DNA from: Alnus glutinosa
Taxonomy: Eukaryota; Streptophyta; Magnoliopsida; Fagales; Betulaceae
Length of the DNA stretch: 64,000 bases
Reading direction: 5' to 3'
Assembly: GCF_958979055.1 (NCBI RefSeq)
Contig: NC_084892.1
Span: forward strand, 6,961,501 to 7,025,500
Positions 48,849 through 59,793 of the stretch are shown piece by piece (positions within the stretch are counted from its first letter, which is position 1; each line of letters starts with the position of its first letter). Under the pieces are notes generated by a model. That model was not told where the DNA came from, ran no database searches, and was given only the letters and a program-made list of their open reading frames with translations. Made by a program: the position numbers and the translations under genes.

Positions 48849-49335
48849 ATTCCATTCACTGGAATCAATTGTTTTTGTTATGATTGCTATTGTTTTATCA
48901 ATAATATGCAGAGATTATTCCGTTCAAAAAAAAAAAATTAAATAAAAAAATTGAAAATAATAAAAACTATAAAAATAAAAGTTTTAAAAAATTAAAAAAA
49001 GAAAAAAAGAAAAGGAGGAGCCACCCCATGGCCCAAGGGTGGCTGACAACCTCATTGGCAAAAATGGGGGTAGCCCTCATTGGCCCAAAGGGGTGCTTGA
49101 GCCAATCCTTCATATTTCTTTGTTTTTTTTTTTTTTAATTTTTTCTTGACCTTTAAATTTATTATTTTTGAATTAAATATATGACACATGACAATAGTAT
49201 TATAAGAGTATTTCAACAACAGAGGTCTTTTTAGCACTTTTTGGCAATTTGGAGGGTCATATTAATACACTTGGTAGTTCAAGAGACTACTTTAAAAACA
49301 ACCGATAGTTTAGAAAAATCTTTTTATAATTAACC

Positions 49336-49889
49336 CTAAAAAAAATAAAATTAATCATTAGATTAATATTTGAATAATAAATCAGTTACTCATACAGAAT
49401 CCCTTTGAGTAACACATATATTGTTATCTATTGACCCCTCAAAATCATAACCAAAAGGTCCAAAACCCTTATCTACATACTGTACATGACATTCAAATGG
49501 ATCCTCATCAGATCCACCAACAAACTTCTGTGGATACCGTAATGTCGTGTACCTGCAACACAGCCAAACAGTTTCTCCTACTGAAAAAACCGTTAAATGG
49601 GTCCCGCGTTGGCCGTTGGTCTTCCCTGACTCTCTCTCTACACAGACCTTCAAACAAATTCCGCCAACGTCCAATAATTCCTGATCTTAATTTCCCTCTC
49701 AAGCCCTAACCCTAATTCACTAACCACATTCTCTCGTCCCAGCCAACCCTCATTAATTTCCAAAATTTTATGTTGAAATCCAAGCTTCGGATCCTTTATA
49801 ATGAGAGTATATGCGTATGATTGATCTGAAAAAAGGTTCACATCACAGTGTTGTATGTCCGAATCTGTGTGTTCGAGAGGCAATTGAGG
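49336..49889 (+). promoter_or_regulatory. RABA4D-like promoter and 5' leader
   Basis: About 550 bp between the foldback end and the start codon. The CT-rich stretch around 49619-49740 (CTCTCTCTACACAG, CCCTAACCCTAATTC) looks like the transcription-start or leader zone. An acceptor-like CTACACAG|ACC at 49646 could mark a leader exon. No TATA box is convincing; TTTATAATGAG at 49795 is too close to the ATG to be the core promoter. Confidence 0.45.
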
Positions 49890-52672
49890 ATGTCGAACTT
49901 GTACGGAGATTACAACCAGAAGATCGACTACGTGTTCAAGGTGGTGCTGATCGGAGACTCGGCGGTGGGGAAGACTCAGCTGCTGGCTCGATTTGCCAGG
50001 AACGAGTTCAGCGTGGATTCGAAGGCTACAATTGGGGTCGAGTTCCAGACGAAGACGCTTGTCATCGACAATAAGACCGTCAAGGCTCAGATATGGGACA
50101 CTGCCGGCCAAGAGAGGTATGCCGCCATGGCCTTATTGATTAAATGTGGCCTGGATTGGTTTTTAGAATTGGTAGTAGTTAGAGAAACAAGTTGTAGAAA
50201 TAGCTTTTCTGGTAATAAAAATATAATAAGATCCAATTTTATTCTTTGTTTGTATGATGATAATGGGATTGTTTAATTGATCGTCATAGACAAATTTTAC
50301 TGAAATAGCGGGGTACTAAATGATAGTGAGGTGAAAATAATAGTGTGAGCTAGATCCTGTGCGGGAGTGGATCTAATCATGTGAAATCATGTGGTCATGA
50401 TCTTTGTGGTAATGTCGCAGGTTCTGGACTGTTTTGCTGAGATATTGTGTCTTAAAAGTAGCTTCAGACAGTGAGATATGGTTACATTGTCCACGGGCTT
50501 CATTTTAGCAATTGTAATTTGGTAAATTTATATTTTTGTTAAGATAAATTTTGTTTTTGCGTATCTGGAGTTTCTAAATTCTGTACACAACTGTGACAAT
50601 TTTTTTGGAACTGCTTCCATTGGACCAAAAAAAACAAAAAACTTGTTTACAGGATCAATGTGTCATATATCCTAGGCTTTTCTTTTATCTTTTTCAGTCC
50701 ATCATTGTTTGATATATGTTTTTCCCTGACCATATCAGCATTTTAGTTAAAGTATATTTACACTTTTCACTTCTTGCATGCTCAAGCATGTTAACTCCTA
50801 AGCAATCAAGACTTTTAGCTTAAACTTCAGTTTGCTTGTTTGATCTAATAACATGTAATATCTCTTGGGTTCCCAGAGTTTGTCCGCACAAATTTAGTTA
50901 CGTCCTCTTATAATTTCGTCTCCATTGTGTAATTATTATAAGATATATCATTAATTACTCATTTGGAAGTTAGCTATTCAACTAATGGTGCTTAATTCCC
51001 TAGGCACTTCCTGAAGAGTAATGCTAGGGATTAGACCATCTTTTTATCCTTTCAAATTATTGTGGCTCTTAAAATCATCATTGGAATTGGGATTAAGTAT
51101 TATTAGATTTTGATCCTATAGTGATTTTAAAAGCCACATTAACTTTGACATGATAAAAATATGGTCCTAACATTACTCTTTCCTGAAACCCAGCTGATGT
51201 GAATTCTGCTGGGCAGCTGACTAGGCATGTAGATGAAGCTGTCTCATCTCTTGTGATCCAATTAATGTGGATACACACCTTACACAGCATTTTTAGATGC
51301 TAAAATTTATTCCTTTTCTTTTTCAAATGTCTAGACTATCTGGCGTTTGAATGATTGTGTCTAACTTGAAAATAAGGATGAACTTGTTTTGAGAAGCGTA
51401 GTCAGGCTCAACTTTTGCATCTTTTGTGCTCTTTTGTTTGTGGGTTTTGCTTGAGCTTATGCCCAGTTAGCCATTAACTTCTTTTAATTATGATCTAAGC
51501 CAGAGACAACATAGGCCACTTCATTGCAAGCTCTTACATTGTTTCTGTATAAGAAAATATAGGATTCTGAAGCTTTTTATTTACTCAAAGTTCATGGTCT
51601 TTTGATCAAGTCATATCCTTGTGATCCAATGGGAAAATGAAAGAAAGCTAGTTTTTCATACCATTGGGCAACTGACTAGGCATGCAGATGAAGCTGTTTT
51701 TTTCATCTCTTGTGATCCAATGTGGAATGCTTAAGATTTCATTCTAATTGATACACACCTTATACAGCATTTTTAGATGCTAAAATTTACTTTTCCTTTT
51801 CAAATGTCTAGACTATCCGGCATATGAATGATTATGTCTAACTTGAAAATTGAAAGCAAGCAACTTTGCCGGAGAAGCACTTCTCTTTTTTCTGTTCTGT
51901 TGATAATAAGGATGAACTTGTTTGGAGAAGTGTAAATCAAGCACTGGATAGTAAATCAGTATATAAACTTATAGCTGGTATCTTTCTTGTTGTTAGTTGT
52001 GCAAGCTTTTTATTAAATGAAATCTTTGGCCACATATTTTTGCTCTTCTGTTTGTGGGTGTTAACCATAAACTTCTTTAGTTTTGATCTAAGCCAGAGAC
52101 AACATAGGACACTTCATTGCAAGCTCTTACATTGTTTCTGTACAAGAAGATATAGGATTCTGAAGCTTTTATTTACTCAAAGTTCATGGTCTTTTGATCA
52201 AGTAATATCCTTTTTTTCTTTGTTTAGGTACAGGGCAGTCACAAGTGCATACTACCGAGGTGCAGTTGGGGCAATGTTAGTATTTGACATGACCAAGCGT
52301 CAATCATTTGACCACATGGCAAGATGGTTGGAAGAACTGAGGGGGCATGCTGATAAGAATATTGTTATTATGCTCATAGGCAACAAGTGTGACTTGGGAT
52401 GTCTTCGAGCAGTGCCAACTGAAGATGCCCAGGAGTTTGCTCAAAGAGAGAACCTATTCTTTATGGAGACATCAGCTCTTGAGGCCACCAACGTCGAAAC
52501 TGCATTTTTTACTATTCTAACAGAGATATACCGGATTTTGAGTAAGAAGACGCTTGCTGCCAATGAAGAGCTAGATTCTACGGGGAATTCGGGGCTTCTA
52601 AAGGGAACCAAGATCAATGTTCCTGGCCAAGAACAGGAACCCAGCAGGAAAGGCTGCTGCTTTTCCTCCTAA
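49890..52672 (+). CDS. RABA4D: Rab GTPase, RABA4D-like
   Basis: A small GTPase of the plant RABA4 (Rab11-like) group, which directs post-Golgi vesicles to sites of tip growth; RABA4D is known for pollen-tube growth. Two exons, 49890-50116 and 52228-52672, encode 223 residues. The junction splits Arg76 (AG|G) and has GT-AG ends. Motifs: P-loop GDSAVGKT 22-29, switch-I Thr47 in ATIGVEF, WDTAGQE 69-75 with catalytic Gln74, NKCD 128-131, ETSA 156-159, and a C-terminal CC at 219-220 in KGCCFSS for double geranylgeranylation. The N-terminus [20 protein letters not shown] matches RABA4D closely. All G motifs are intact, so it is predicted functional. The 2.1-kb intron sits at the conserved position after the DTAGQER motif and holds an internal duplication. 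The tail CCFSS differs from the commoner CCGSS/CCGKS. Confidence 0.95.
51211..52210 (+). repeat. Tandem duplication inside the RABA4D intron
   Basis: Copy 1 (about 51211-51617) and copy 2 (about 51664-52210) share CTGACTAGGCATG, ATTTTTAGATGCTAAAATTT, AAATGTCTAGACTATC, CTAAGCCAGAGACAACATAG and CATGGTCTTTTGATCAAGT in order. Copy 2 is about 140 bp longer because of extra sequence near 51855-52070. Copy 2 ends just before the polypyrimidine tract and acceptor used by exon 2. Confidence 0.9.
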
Positions 52673-53056
52673 ATTTAGCTTAAACTCCTATTGCCATTTA
52701 TTTAGTTGTTTGTTTATTTATTGTTCTAAATGTGTTCTTTTAGGCCCCATTCCTTTCAACAAAAGCACACATTTTGTAGGAGGAGGATATTCATATTGTT
52801 GGGCGAGTGCATCAGTTAAACTGATGTCCAATATGTATGTTATATATTCAAGTGTTTGTTGGTTTTGAGATGTTCTTCGTCTGTGTGGAAAGGGAAGCTG
52901 CTTCCTTTGTTGAGAGTATAGGTTTGTTAATACAAAAGATTCATTTCTTCGGAAATTTAATCCAAGGTTCCCTTGTTACATTTGCCGTGTACGGCCTTCT
53001 CAGTCAAGTTCCTGGCTCCTGCGCACAAGCACGATGGCCAATGTGTTCCTTTGAAG
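52673..53056 (+). other. RABA4D-like 3' flank
   Basis: A T-rich probable 3' UTR follows the stop codon, with TTTATTGTTCTAAATG near 52716. No other gene is seen before the MITE at 53057. Confidence 0.5.
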
Positions 53057-53370
53057 TCCGTTTGGGTTTGTGGTTTTAAAAAGTGCGATTTTAAATAACG
53101 ATTTTAAAATGTGCGATTTAAAAAAAATGATTTTTAAAAATACAGTTAAGTGTTTGACAAAATCGTACTTTAGCCTTTATAATCGCAAATTAGCCTTTAA
53201 AATTCTGCGTTTTAAAAAAAACGCCATCTTATTTGCGATTTGAAAAAGCAGATTTCTTGCGTTTTCAAATCGCAATTTTTAAAAAATGCAGTTTCCAAAC
53301 GATTTATGTTCTGCGATTTGGTTTAAAATCGCACTTATTGTTTACAAAATTGCAATCCCAAACACACCCT
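53057..53370 (+). mobile_element. MITE, GCGATTTTAAA family, copy 2
   Basis: Starts GTCCGTTTGGGTTTGTGG and ends CAATCCCAAACACACCCT. The best-preserved copy of the family also seen at 457-703 and 54945-55260. It abuts the left end of the 53379 palindrome. Confidence 0.8.
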
Positions 53371-53378
53371 AAAACCCT

Positions 53379-54601
53379 AAACGATACCGTTTTCCACTTA
53401 AAAAAATTTGCAAATTTTTTTAATAAATTTAAAAATTATAAAAATAATAATAATTAAAAACCAAAAATATTAAAACAAAAAAAAAAAATTAAGGGGTGGC
53501 CGGCCACCCCCTTGGGCAACACCGGCCACCCCATTATTGGCCAAGGGGGTGGCCGGACCACCCCCTTGGCCGATCTGGGGTGGCCGGACCACCCCAAAGG
53601 CCTTGGTGGTGGCTCGGCCACCCCCAGATTGGCTGTATGGGGTGGTCGAAACCACCCCAGGCCCTTGGAGGTGGTCTGGCCACCCCTAAAAGGCCTAGAA
53701 ACAAAAAAAAAAAGGGTAATTACCTTTTCCCTCCATCAACTACCAACCATTGTCAACATGCCCCCATGAACTGACACCTTGACCAAAAGAGAGCATCCAA
53801 CTACCATCGTTACCCACTTTGCCCCCATCCGTCAGAAGATTCCGTTAACTTGGATGGAATATTCCATTTTTGGGCATTAATTTATGTTTAAAGACCAAAA
53901 TGCCCTCTACAATAATTAATAAAAAAATATTAAAATTAATATATTTTTTTGTTTTAAAAAAAAAAAACAAAAACAAAAATTATTCTAAGGGTGGCGCCCT
54001 TTTTCAGTTTTTTTTTTTTTAAATATTAATTTTAATATTTTTTTATTAATTACTGTAGAGGGCATTTTGGTCTTTGTGTGAATTAGACTGACGGATGGGG
54101 GCAAAGTGGGTAACAATGGTAGTTGGATGCTCTCTTTTGGTCAAGATGTCAGTTCATGGAGGCATATTGACAATGGCTGGTAGTTGATGGGGGGAAAAGG
54201 TAATTACCCAAAAAAAAAAAAAAAGTTCGGGTTTTGTGGATGGTCGAAATCACCCACAGGCCCTTGGGGATGGTCCAACCACCCCTAAAAAGCCTAGAAA
54301 CGAAAAACAAAACAAAAAAAGTTTGGGTCCAAGCCACCCCCATATTTGCCGTATGAGGTGGTCGAAACCACCCCCAGGCCCTTGGGGGTGGTCCGACCAC
54401 CCTCTTGGCCAATAATGGGGTGGCCGACGTTGCCCAAGGGGATGGCCGACACCCATTAAGTTTTTTTTTTTTATTTTTTTTTATTTTTTTTTATTTTTTT
54501 TATTTTTTAATATTTTTGGTTTTTAATTATTATTATTTTTATAATTTTTAAATTTATTAAAAATTTTGCAAATTTTTTTTAAGTGGAAAACGGTATCGTT
54601 T
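53379..54601. mobile_element. Large palindromic foldback element, 1223 bp
   Basis: Perfect ends AAACGATACCGTTTTCCACT and inverse. Both arms continue through an identical AT-rich stretch (TTTAAAAATTATAAAAATAA) into GGCCACCCC-rich blocks (left 53490-53690, right 54235-54450). Nested in the middle is a second inverted repeat, 53714-54209, with ends GGGTAATTACC and arms containing CCATCAACTACCAACCATTG and CCCACTTTGCCCCCATCCGT. It is non-coding; a transcript would fold into a very long hairpin. No target duplication is visible. Confidence 0.88.
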
Positions 54602-54875
54602 TTCACTACAGCACCATGCAGTAGTTTAAAACTACCGCATGGAAGCCGGATTCTCTTAAGACAAAACATAAAACTTATTCCAAAGCGCTTTTTATGGCTT
54701 CAAAAAAGCCCAAAATTGCATTTTAGGAAAAGCTTGAAATCGACGCTTTTCCTAAAATGCAGACACAATTTTGGTTTAATGAAATTTATCATTCAACAAA
54801 AATACCCATGCCAAAACAAAGCCTTTAACTATTTCCTTTCTTAACTTAGTGGTTATGTTAAATCATTTGGTGTCA

Positions 54876-55318
54876 GGGAAATGCTATTTCATATTTTGTA
54901 GTATATCTCAATTCATCTTTTGGTCAAATTAATCATTAGATTTATGGTTTGTTTGAATTTACGATTTCAAAAAGTATAATTTAAAATAACAATTTTAAAA
55001 TATGCATTTTAAAAAAAATGATTTTTAAAAAAGCAGTTAAGCGTTTGACAAAATCGCATTTAGCATTTAAAATCGCAAATTGGCCGTTAGAATTTTGCAT
55101 TTTCAAAAAAACACTATCTTATTTGTGATTTGAAAATGCATATTTTTTGTGTTTTTAAATCGTAAATTTAAAAAATTCGGTTCCTAAACGATTTTTTGTT
55201 CTGCGATTTGATTTAAAATCGCACTTATTGTTTACGAAATCACAATTTCAAACACACCCTTATATGACCAATTAAAAAAAAAATGAATTAAGATGTATCA
55301 CATAATATGAAATAACAT
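54876..55318. mobile_element. MITE pair: one MITE inserted in another
   Basis: The outer arms GCTATTTCATATTTTGTAGT, then ATATCTCAATTCATC, and, inverted, TTATTTCATATTATGTGATA, then CATCTTAATTCATT, enclose the GCGATTTTAAA-family MITE copy 3 (54945-55260). The outer element alone would be about 125 bp. Confidence 0.75.
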
Positions 55319-55861
55319 TTGTCTTGATATTATTATGTGTGTGACAAAAATGTAAAATGATAAAATCTGGTCAAAATTATTTAATTCCCATTTCAGGGGC
55401 AATGCTGCCATTTCGATTCACAAACGACTTTCTATCCCGCTCTTGGGGCAAATTCGAAATTTGAAGCAGCCAAAGATGATCGGACACGTGTCTCAAAATT
55501 TTCACCCATCATCAACTGGTTTTCTATAATACCGCCCATTTATCGTTTCGAAAAATTTGCCAATTTCGACTCTCTCAATCGCAGAACCTCTTGCTCCTCT
55601 TCCTCTTTTTATACCTTCAAGAAGAGACCCAAACCCCTCAGAAACCCTAGCAAAGCAATCTCAAGGTGAATGCATTATCTTTCTCAGATCGATTCGTTCC
55701 CGAAACCACGAACTTGGGCCGCCGCTTGAATCTCGTTTTCATTTTCTTGCGAAAATCTCATTTTCCTGGGATTTGCGCGTCTCTACTTTTCTTTCTTTGC
55801 TCGTTTTCATCTAATTCGTACTTTGTTTGTGTTTTTGGTGTTTCAGTTTAAGTGGGAAAAT
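55319..55861 (+). promoter_or_regulatory. POLYCHOME-like promoter and 5' leader with intron
   Basis: The palindromic G-box GGACACGTGTC is at 55480-55490. The leader appears to start near 55540. A leader intron is supported by donor CTCAAG|GTGAAT (55666) and acceptor GGTGTTTCAG|TTT (55846); intron 55666-55846. The second leader part runs directly into the start codon at 55862. Intron-containing leaders are common in plants. Confidence 0.55.
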
Positions 55862-56800
55862 ATGCCGGAATCCAGGGACAGGCTGCCAAGGCCGGTCGAC
55901 TACGCTGTCGTGTTCGCTCAGCGAAGAGCGGCCGGTACCGGATTTATTCTGGAGGACCAGGAGACGGGTCCGAACTTGTTCGAAACCCCGATCAGGCGGG
56001 TGACGACTGCTACGACGCCGGCAACACGTGGACAAACGGCTTTGGGTACGACACGAGGTGGTGGGCTCGGAAGAGGTGGATTCGGAACTCCAAGAAGTAT
56101 GCGTAGACGTGTTCTGTACGGGTCTCCGGCTACGGATCAGGCGAACACTCCTACTACTTCGAGGGGATCGGGTCGGGGCAGACTTAGGGGCAGTGTATTA
56201 CCTTCTTGGTACCCGAGAGTCCCTCTTCAAGAAATTACTTGGGTTGTGCGGGACCCGCGGGTAATAATTTACATTTTCTTAAGCCTTCTGATTCTCTGCT
56301 ATTTGTTTTTTTTGGTTCGATCTTGATTGAGTTATTTGGTTAAATCAGAGACTTCGTAGATTTTCATGGTTTAATCGTTGTTTTTGTGGAATTCGAGGCT
56401 TCTTGCTTTTGATCGATTAGGTAGGGATTTTAGATGGATTTTTATGATGAATCTTGCGTAGTTGAGATAATGAGTAAGGGCATTTAATGTACCTTTTTTC
56501 AACAAATTTTAATTTTTTTTATGTTTTGGGTGCTATGGATTTTGAGGAATAGGAGTTAAGTTCAGCTGCATACTTGCATTCAGTTCTATAATTGCCTGTT
56601 ATTAAATTGTTACTCTAATTTATTGTTTCCGATTTTGATTGTGATGAAGTTTTGAGCTACTATTTTGAGAAATTAGTGGAGTAAAATTTAGTTGAATTTA
56701 GTTCTTGAATCAGTAGTAATGTTAATTTCATTGTTTGGTACAAAACAACTTCTGTTTTCTTTTATGGATAATTGTGGGATTTTGCATTCCTTATTCTACT

Positions 56801-56864
<64 letters not shown>

Positions 56865-57740
56865 TTATTTGTTATTGATGTGGTTGTGACAAATCCGATT
56901 TCAATGCTTCTGCTTTTGATGATTGGTAGCTCTCTTCGACTTTGTTATTCTTGAAAACGAATGTTTGGTATTTTAAGGTTCTGTCTGATTGATATAATCT
57001 TGTTCTTTTTGTTTCTTATTTAATTGTTTATTTTCATACGTTAATGATTCATTTTTTTTCCCGGAAGTTGTAATTCTTATGTTTTTGCTGTTTGATTTTA
57101 CCTTTATTCATTGTTTTGGTCTTTGGATTTTGTTTTTGTTTTTTAATCCACTGGTACTATAGATTGATTTCAATATTTTGAGCACTATTAGTTTTGGTTT
57201 CTGAAAGCTACTCTTTCTAGTTGTTTCTTGCTGGTAATATTAAGGGATCTAAAGATAACACGCTTTATTTTTCCGTTTTTTTGGTTTTTTTTTTTTTTGA
57301 AACACATAGTGGGAAACGAGACATTTATGTGGTTTTAATTTACCATTTATGTAAGAGTTGTCCTTTCAAGACGACGGAGATGCAATTGAAGGGAGAACTT
57401 CTAATCATATAAATTTAATGGTTGATTTGAAAAAAAAATGTAGAAAGATAAAAATAGCATTACTCTTCCCAATAAAACCCAACCTGCTCACATCTAATGA
57501 ATGTTTTTCATTTGTGTCCGTGTTACATTTTAATGTAACAATCTATTTTATACAATCTAGATGGTTATATTGTGATACTTGGGGATTGAACTGGTGGATT
57601 ATTTCTCCATCAAGGTCATTCTTTGCGTATACTTGAGTTTGTCCTTCAATCATAATTTATGTTCATGCCAATTCATGTTAATATTGTTCACCTGTATTTG
57701 CTTATGTATATTTCCCTGAGAAATTAGGTTAGGAAATGTC

Positions 57741-57789
<49 letters not shown>

Positions 57790-58627
57790 CTGTCAACAGT
57801 GTTAATCAAACTCAAGACCCCTCCCTGCTCTTTACCACTATAACAGGATTGGCAAAGTTTTTGGCTATTTATCTCATCCTTTATCTATGACTTGCGGGTG
57901 CATTTATTAAGTAATTTTGTTCTTGCCACTCCTTTTTCCTTTGATCAAAGGATGTGGGTGATATATTTGTCTTCTCTAAACCAAATTTGAGAGCCACCCA
58001 ATACGCTTGATCATTGTGTTTGATTTTCCTTATCTCTTTCAGATGCTTCACTTGGGCATCTAAATCAAATGGGTACTATGAAACCTTCGCTACTGCCTGT
58101 AGGACAATACCAAGGAAACTTCACTAATCTCAACTTTTTGAAGAAACAAGCATGATCTTAATTGGGATTCATTTCCTTTTTGATATTGCATTTTTTGCAT
58201 TTGGTAGTTCTTTGGAGGTGTTTACTTGGTTACTAATAAACTTGATTCTGGATATATCTATTCTTAGGCAATTGAAAGGAGAAGAGCTCGGTTGGGAAAT
58301 GTCGAAGGCCAACAATTTGAGAGTCCCGTTCCTGAGGGCCAAAGGATTCTTGATCCTTCTGTACTAGTGTCAGGTGCTCAACTCGAGCACGATCTCTCTT
58401 TGATCTCTCCAAGGTCAGCCGTCGGTAAAGTTCCAAAGATTCTGCTTGGAATCACTAATCAGAATGCGGGGGAATCAGAGCTTCTCACACCGCAGAAGAG
58501 ACTCTTGAACTCAATCGACGTAGTTGAGAAAGAGGTGATGGAGGAATTGCAGAAACTGGAGAAAACCCCTAGTGCTAAGAAGGTGGAGAGGGAAAAAAGA
58601 GTTCGTACTTTGATGTCTATGCGTTGA
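55862..58627 (+). CDS. UVI4: POLYCHOME (UVI4)/GIGAS CELL1-like APC/C inhibitor
   Basis: Family members are nuclear, plant-specific inhibitors of the anaphase-promoting complex that restrain endoreduplication (UVI4) or allow meiotic division transitions (GIG1/OSD1). Two coding exons, 55862-56260 and 58268-58627, encode 252 residues, with a phase-0 GT-AG intron. Conserved blocks: N-terminal [14 protein letters not shown]; the central LPSWYPR at 113-119 followed by [21 protein letters not shown] at the start of exon 2; the C-terminal [20 protein letters not shown]; and the terminal [11 protein letters not shown], which ends in the Met-Arg tail of this family. Arg-rich stretches with RxxL patterns (for example RGRLRGSVL) could act as D-boxes. 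The GxEN motif I remember from Arabidopsis relatives is not evident between residues 60 and 112. The last three exon-1 codons (DPR) look like an insertion against relatives. Whether it is the UVI4 or GIG1 orthologue is not settled. Confidence 0.9.
56803..56863 (+). repeat. (CT)n(CA)n microsatellite in the POLYCHOME-like intron
   Basis: About 30 bp of CT followed by about 30 bp of CA. A long T run (57744-57789) lies further on in the same intron. Intron length is therefore likely polymorphic. Confidence 0.95.
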
Positions 58628-59337
58628 TTCTGTTCAACTTCACATTAATCAGAGCCAAAGACAAACAAGAGCACCTAGAATCGAAGGACAGAAGAAGGGA
58701 CAAGAAATCTCTGCGGTGAGACAAATCATGATCATCACTTGATGATATTAGGGACTCTTGAAGTAGATTTAGATATATCTCATATTTTCTCTACTAGTTT
58801 GCATTTAACACATCTGGGCTATAGGCAGTTTTCTCTATCGTTTGGATTTGATGTACATAATGACCTTTCTTCAGAAGGCCTCTGCTAATGTACCATTACT
58901 TTTTGAGCAGTATAAGGAAGCATCAGGTTTATCGGAGGGAGTTCTGTTTCATAATTTGTTCTACTTTTCTATTGCGTTTATTTAGGAGAAATTATCACTT
59001 CAGTTTTATGTTTAGGAGAAATATCTAAAAGCGATTTTCAGGATCTTGGATGCCCATCTCCATAGCAAAGCGATTTATGGGGCAATTAAGGTTCCGAAGA
59101 GACATTAGGGCTTTCAAAAAGAGTAAATAACTGTATGAATGAATGAATGAATGGCAACAAGTTAGAAGAAAAGAAATCAGAATTTTCTCCAATGCGGGCC
59201 AAGTGGGCCAACCACAAGGCCCAAAGATCCTGGGCTCGGAGCAAGTAAAAGTCATGTTTTGGGTGGGGGTGGAACCTTCTTTCCCTGTAGTACGACATGT
59301 ATATATTAAATATTTGAGTAATGTTAGAAATTATATA
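58628..59337 (+). other. POLYCHOME-like 3' UTR and flank
   Basis: The 3' UTR probably extends to about 58980 (T-rich, with TTTGATGTACATAATG near 58847). Beyond that is a short region with (GAAT)n at 59136-59150 and GGGCCAA words. No gene is seen. Confidence 0.5.
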
Positions 59338-59573
59338 GATAGAAATTTCATACAAAACGGTTTATAGGAAATCTTTTACAACTCACTTATAAAATTGACA
59401 TGTGTCTTTTGGCATGTGGGAAACACATGTTGTTTTAATAGAATGTACTTTTTACATGCTTTTTTAATAGCATTAATAAAACACATGCTTCTCATATGCT
59501 TAAAGGACACATGTCAATTTTATATGTGGGTTGTAAGAAATTTCTTACAAACCGGTTTGTAAGAAATTTCTAT
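59338..59573. mobile_element. Foldback MITE with GATAGAAATTTCTTACAAA arms
   Basis: The left arm GATAGAAATTTCATACAAAA and the inverted right arm GATAGAAATTTCTTACAAAC both carry on into TATAAAATTGACATGTGTC. It is about 235 bp with no coding content. Confidence 0.8.
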
Positions 59574-59626
59574 CCTTAAAAAAAATGTAGTTTTTAGTAT
59601 TATTCTGTTGTTTTTTTTTTGCTTGA

Positions 59627-59793
59627 ATAATGTTATCATACTACTATCCCACTATGTTGATGTGACATTGTCAATTCATCTTTGATTTTTTTTTTTTTTT
59701 TTTTTTTTAACTAGGTTTAATTCAAGGGTAGATTGACAATGCTATATTAGAATAATGGGATAATGGTGAGATAGAGTGTAGTATATATTATTG
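59627..59793. mobile_element. MITE, ACTACTATC...GACATTGTCAAT family, copy 2
   Basis: The left arm CATACTACTATCCCACTATG, then GACATTGTCAATTC, and the inverted right arm TACACTCTATCTCACCATTA, then GCATTGTCAATC, match copy 1 at 6571-6735. A T run forms the loop. Confidence 0.65.

Larger units (their letters stand above)
44497..48936 (+). mobile_element. Plant L1-type LINE, 5'-truncated, with poly-A tail
   Basis: It begins within ORF2 (FKFEAAWARNKEQG near 44510) and ends in a poly-A at 48926-48936, after a short 3' UTR containing ATCAATAATATGCAGAG. 5' truncation plus a poly-A end is the LINE hallmark. I could not identify a target-site duplication. It lies inside the 44357 foldback and is itself cut by a hAT MITE (47809-48734). 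Confidence 0.9.
44357..49335. mobile_element. Foldback element (GGGTTAA ends) split by a LINE
   Basis: The left arm (44357-44496) starts GGGTTAATAATAAAAA and has TTTTTAAAGTAGCTTCCTGA, then ACTACTAAGTGTA. The right arm (49200-49335), inverted, starts GGGTTAATTATAAAAA and has TTTTTAAAGTAGTCTCTTGA, then ACTACCAAGTGTA. The core GCCACCCCATGGCCCAAGGG (49020-49110) is the same type as in the 16336 foldback. Without the LINE the element is about 539 bp. The flanks are A/T-rich, so the target duplication is unresolved. The right end lies about 550 bp upstream of the RABA4D-like start codon. Confidence 0.8.

Noticed and set aside
49650..50111. 153-codon minus-strand frame opposite RABA4D exon 1
   Set aside because: A shadow of the real coding exon on the other strand.
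53470..54456. Gly/Pro/Trp-rich frames across the palindrome
   Set aside because: They come from GGCCACCCC repeats; the mirrored frames on the other strand show that they reflect palindromic repeats and not a gene.
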